Positions 57,370 to 57,426 of a stretch of DNA of 57,426 nucleotides are shown here, in pieces. The first letter of the stretch is position 1. Each line of letters begins with the position of its first letter. The notes below the pieces were generated by a model, which saw only the letters and a program-made list of their open reading frames with translations, had not been told where the DNA came from and searched no databases. Both the position numbers and the translations under genes were made by a program. The stretch is from an uncultured Collinsella sp. (GTDB taxonomy: Bacteria > Actinomycetota > Coriobacteriia > Coriobacteriales > Coriobacteriaceae): positions 1 through 57,426 of the forward strand of contig CALJDJ010000006.1 of the NCBI GenBank assembly GCA_938023705.1, in the 5' to 3' direction.

Positions 57370-57426
57370 CGGTTGACGCTGCAAACCCGCCAGAGCGGCA
57401 ATCTGCCTTTCAACTTCGGCGGCATG
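57343..57426 (-). CDS. Possible C-terminus of a convergent gene (start outside window)
   Basis: On the minus strand the frame is open from the window edge for 27 codons to TAA at 57345-57343. It reads HAAEVERQIAALAGLQRQ and then PVTRFGKTA. It looks protein-like but is too short to identify. The stop abuts that of tyrS, consistent with a convergent pair. Confidence 0.3.
   Translation of the reverse strand, partial: HAAEVERQIAALAGLQRQPVTRFGKTA

Noticed and set aside
1..57426. tRNA or rRNA genes
   Set aside because: Read by eye on both strands; no cloverleaf with TTCRANY-type arm or rRNA-like segment was noticed. A tRNAscan run would settle this.

Overview
The window reads as chromosomal DNA of a gut Coriobacteriia, most likely Collinsella. 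The grounds are a moderately high-GC sequence, actinobacterial-type ribosomal proteins (zinc-ribbon S14, short L36, IF-1 next to Map), frequent GTG/TTG starts, and an anaerobic selenium/molybdenum purine-catabolism gene set. The genus is inferred from gene style and content, not from any database comparison. No rRNA, tRNA or CRISPR-cas locus was seen.

Layout. 1-3.1 kb: the 5' part of a U32 peptidase gene (minus strand) and ridA. 3.2-13.7 kb: first arm of a purine-degradation cluster, with a YheO-like regulator divergent from a uracil/xanthine-type permease, then ssnA, ygfK, a 4x[4Fe-4S] polyferredoxin and an XdhD-type molybdenum hydroxylase. 13.7-28.7 kb: an accessory, defence-like island. 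It holds a tandem array of about 10.5 palindromic units with a strict 61-62-bp period, an AbiEi/Vsr-like protein, three P-loop ATPases with C-terminal PD-(D/E)XK-like domains, a DEDDh exonuclease, an unrecognised 787-residue protein with a glycine-zipper membrane segment, a DUF262/DUF1524 (GmrSD-type) nuclease, and gene remnants. 28.8-38.6 kb: second arm of the purine cluster, with another YheO-like regulator divergent from ygeX-ygeY-ygeW, then a MocA-like nucleotidyltransferase, a hydantoinase (hyuA), yqeC (opposite strand), yqeB and xdhC. 38.9-48.8 kb: a spc/alpha ribosomal cluster that begins abruptly at rplE and runs to rplQ, with secY, adk, map, infA, rpmJ and rpoA. 48.9-57.4 kb: truA, a glycosyltransferase-like gene, argR, a class A PBP (minus), a second U32 peptidase and tyrS.

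How the genes work together. The two purine arms together encode uptake (permease), hydroxylase chemistry with its selenium/molybdenum maturation factors (XdhD-like enzyme, MocA-like protein, YqeB, YqeC, XdhC), ring opening and hydrolysis (SsnA, hydantoinase, YgeY), carbamoyl transfer (YgeW) and deamination of a diaminopropionate-type product (YgeX). This gene set has been linked to anaerobic urate/purine breakdown in gut bacteria. Here it is interrupted by the island, and each arm keeps its own YheO-family regulator.

Most unusual signals: (1) the 61-62-bp palindromic array, which reverses orientation midway and has satellite copies around the next gene; (2) the finding that each of the three ATPase-nuclease genes is headed by a different, precisely built repeat block: a perfect 25-bp inverted repeat, five direct repeats every 23 bp, and four direct repeats every 33 bp. 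The second reads like a family of selfish or defensive ATPase modules, each with a private operator. Its function is not known to me.
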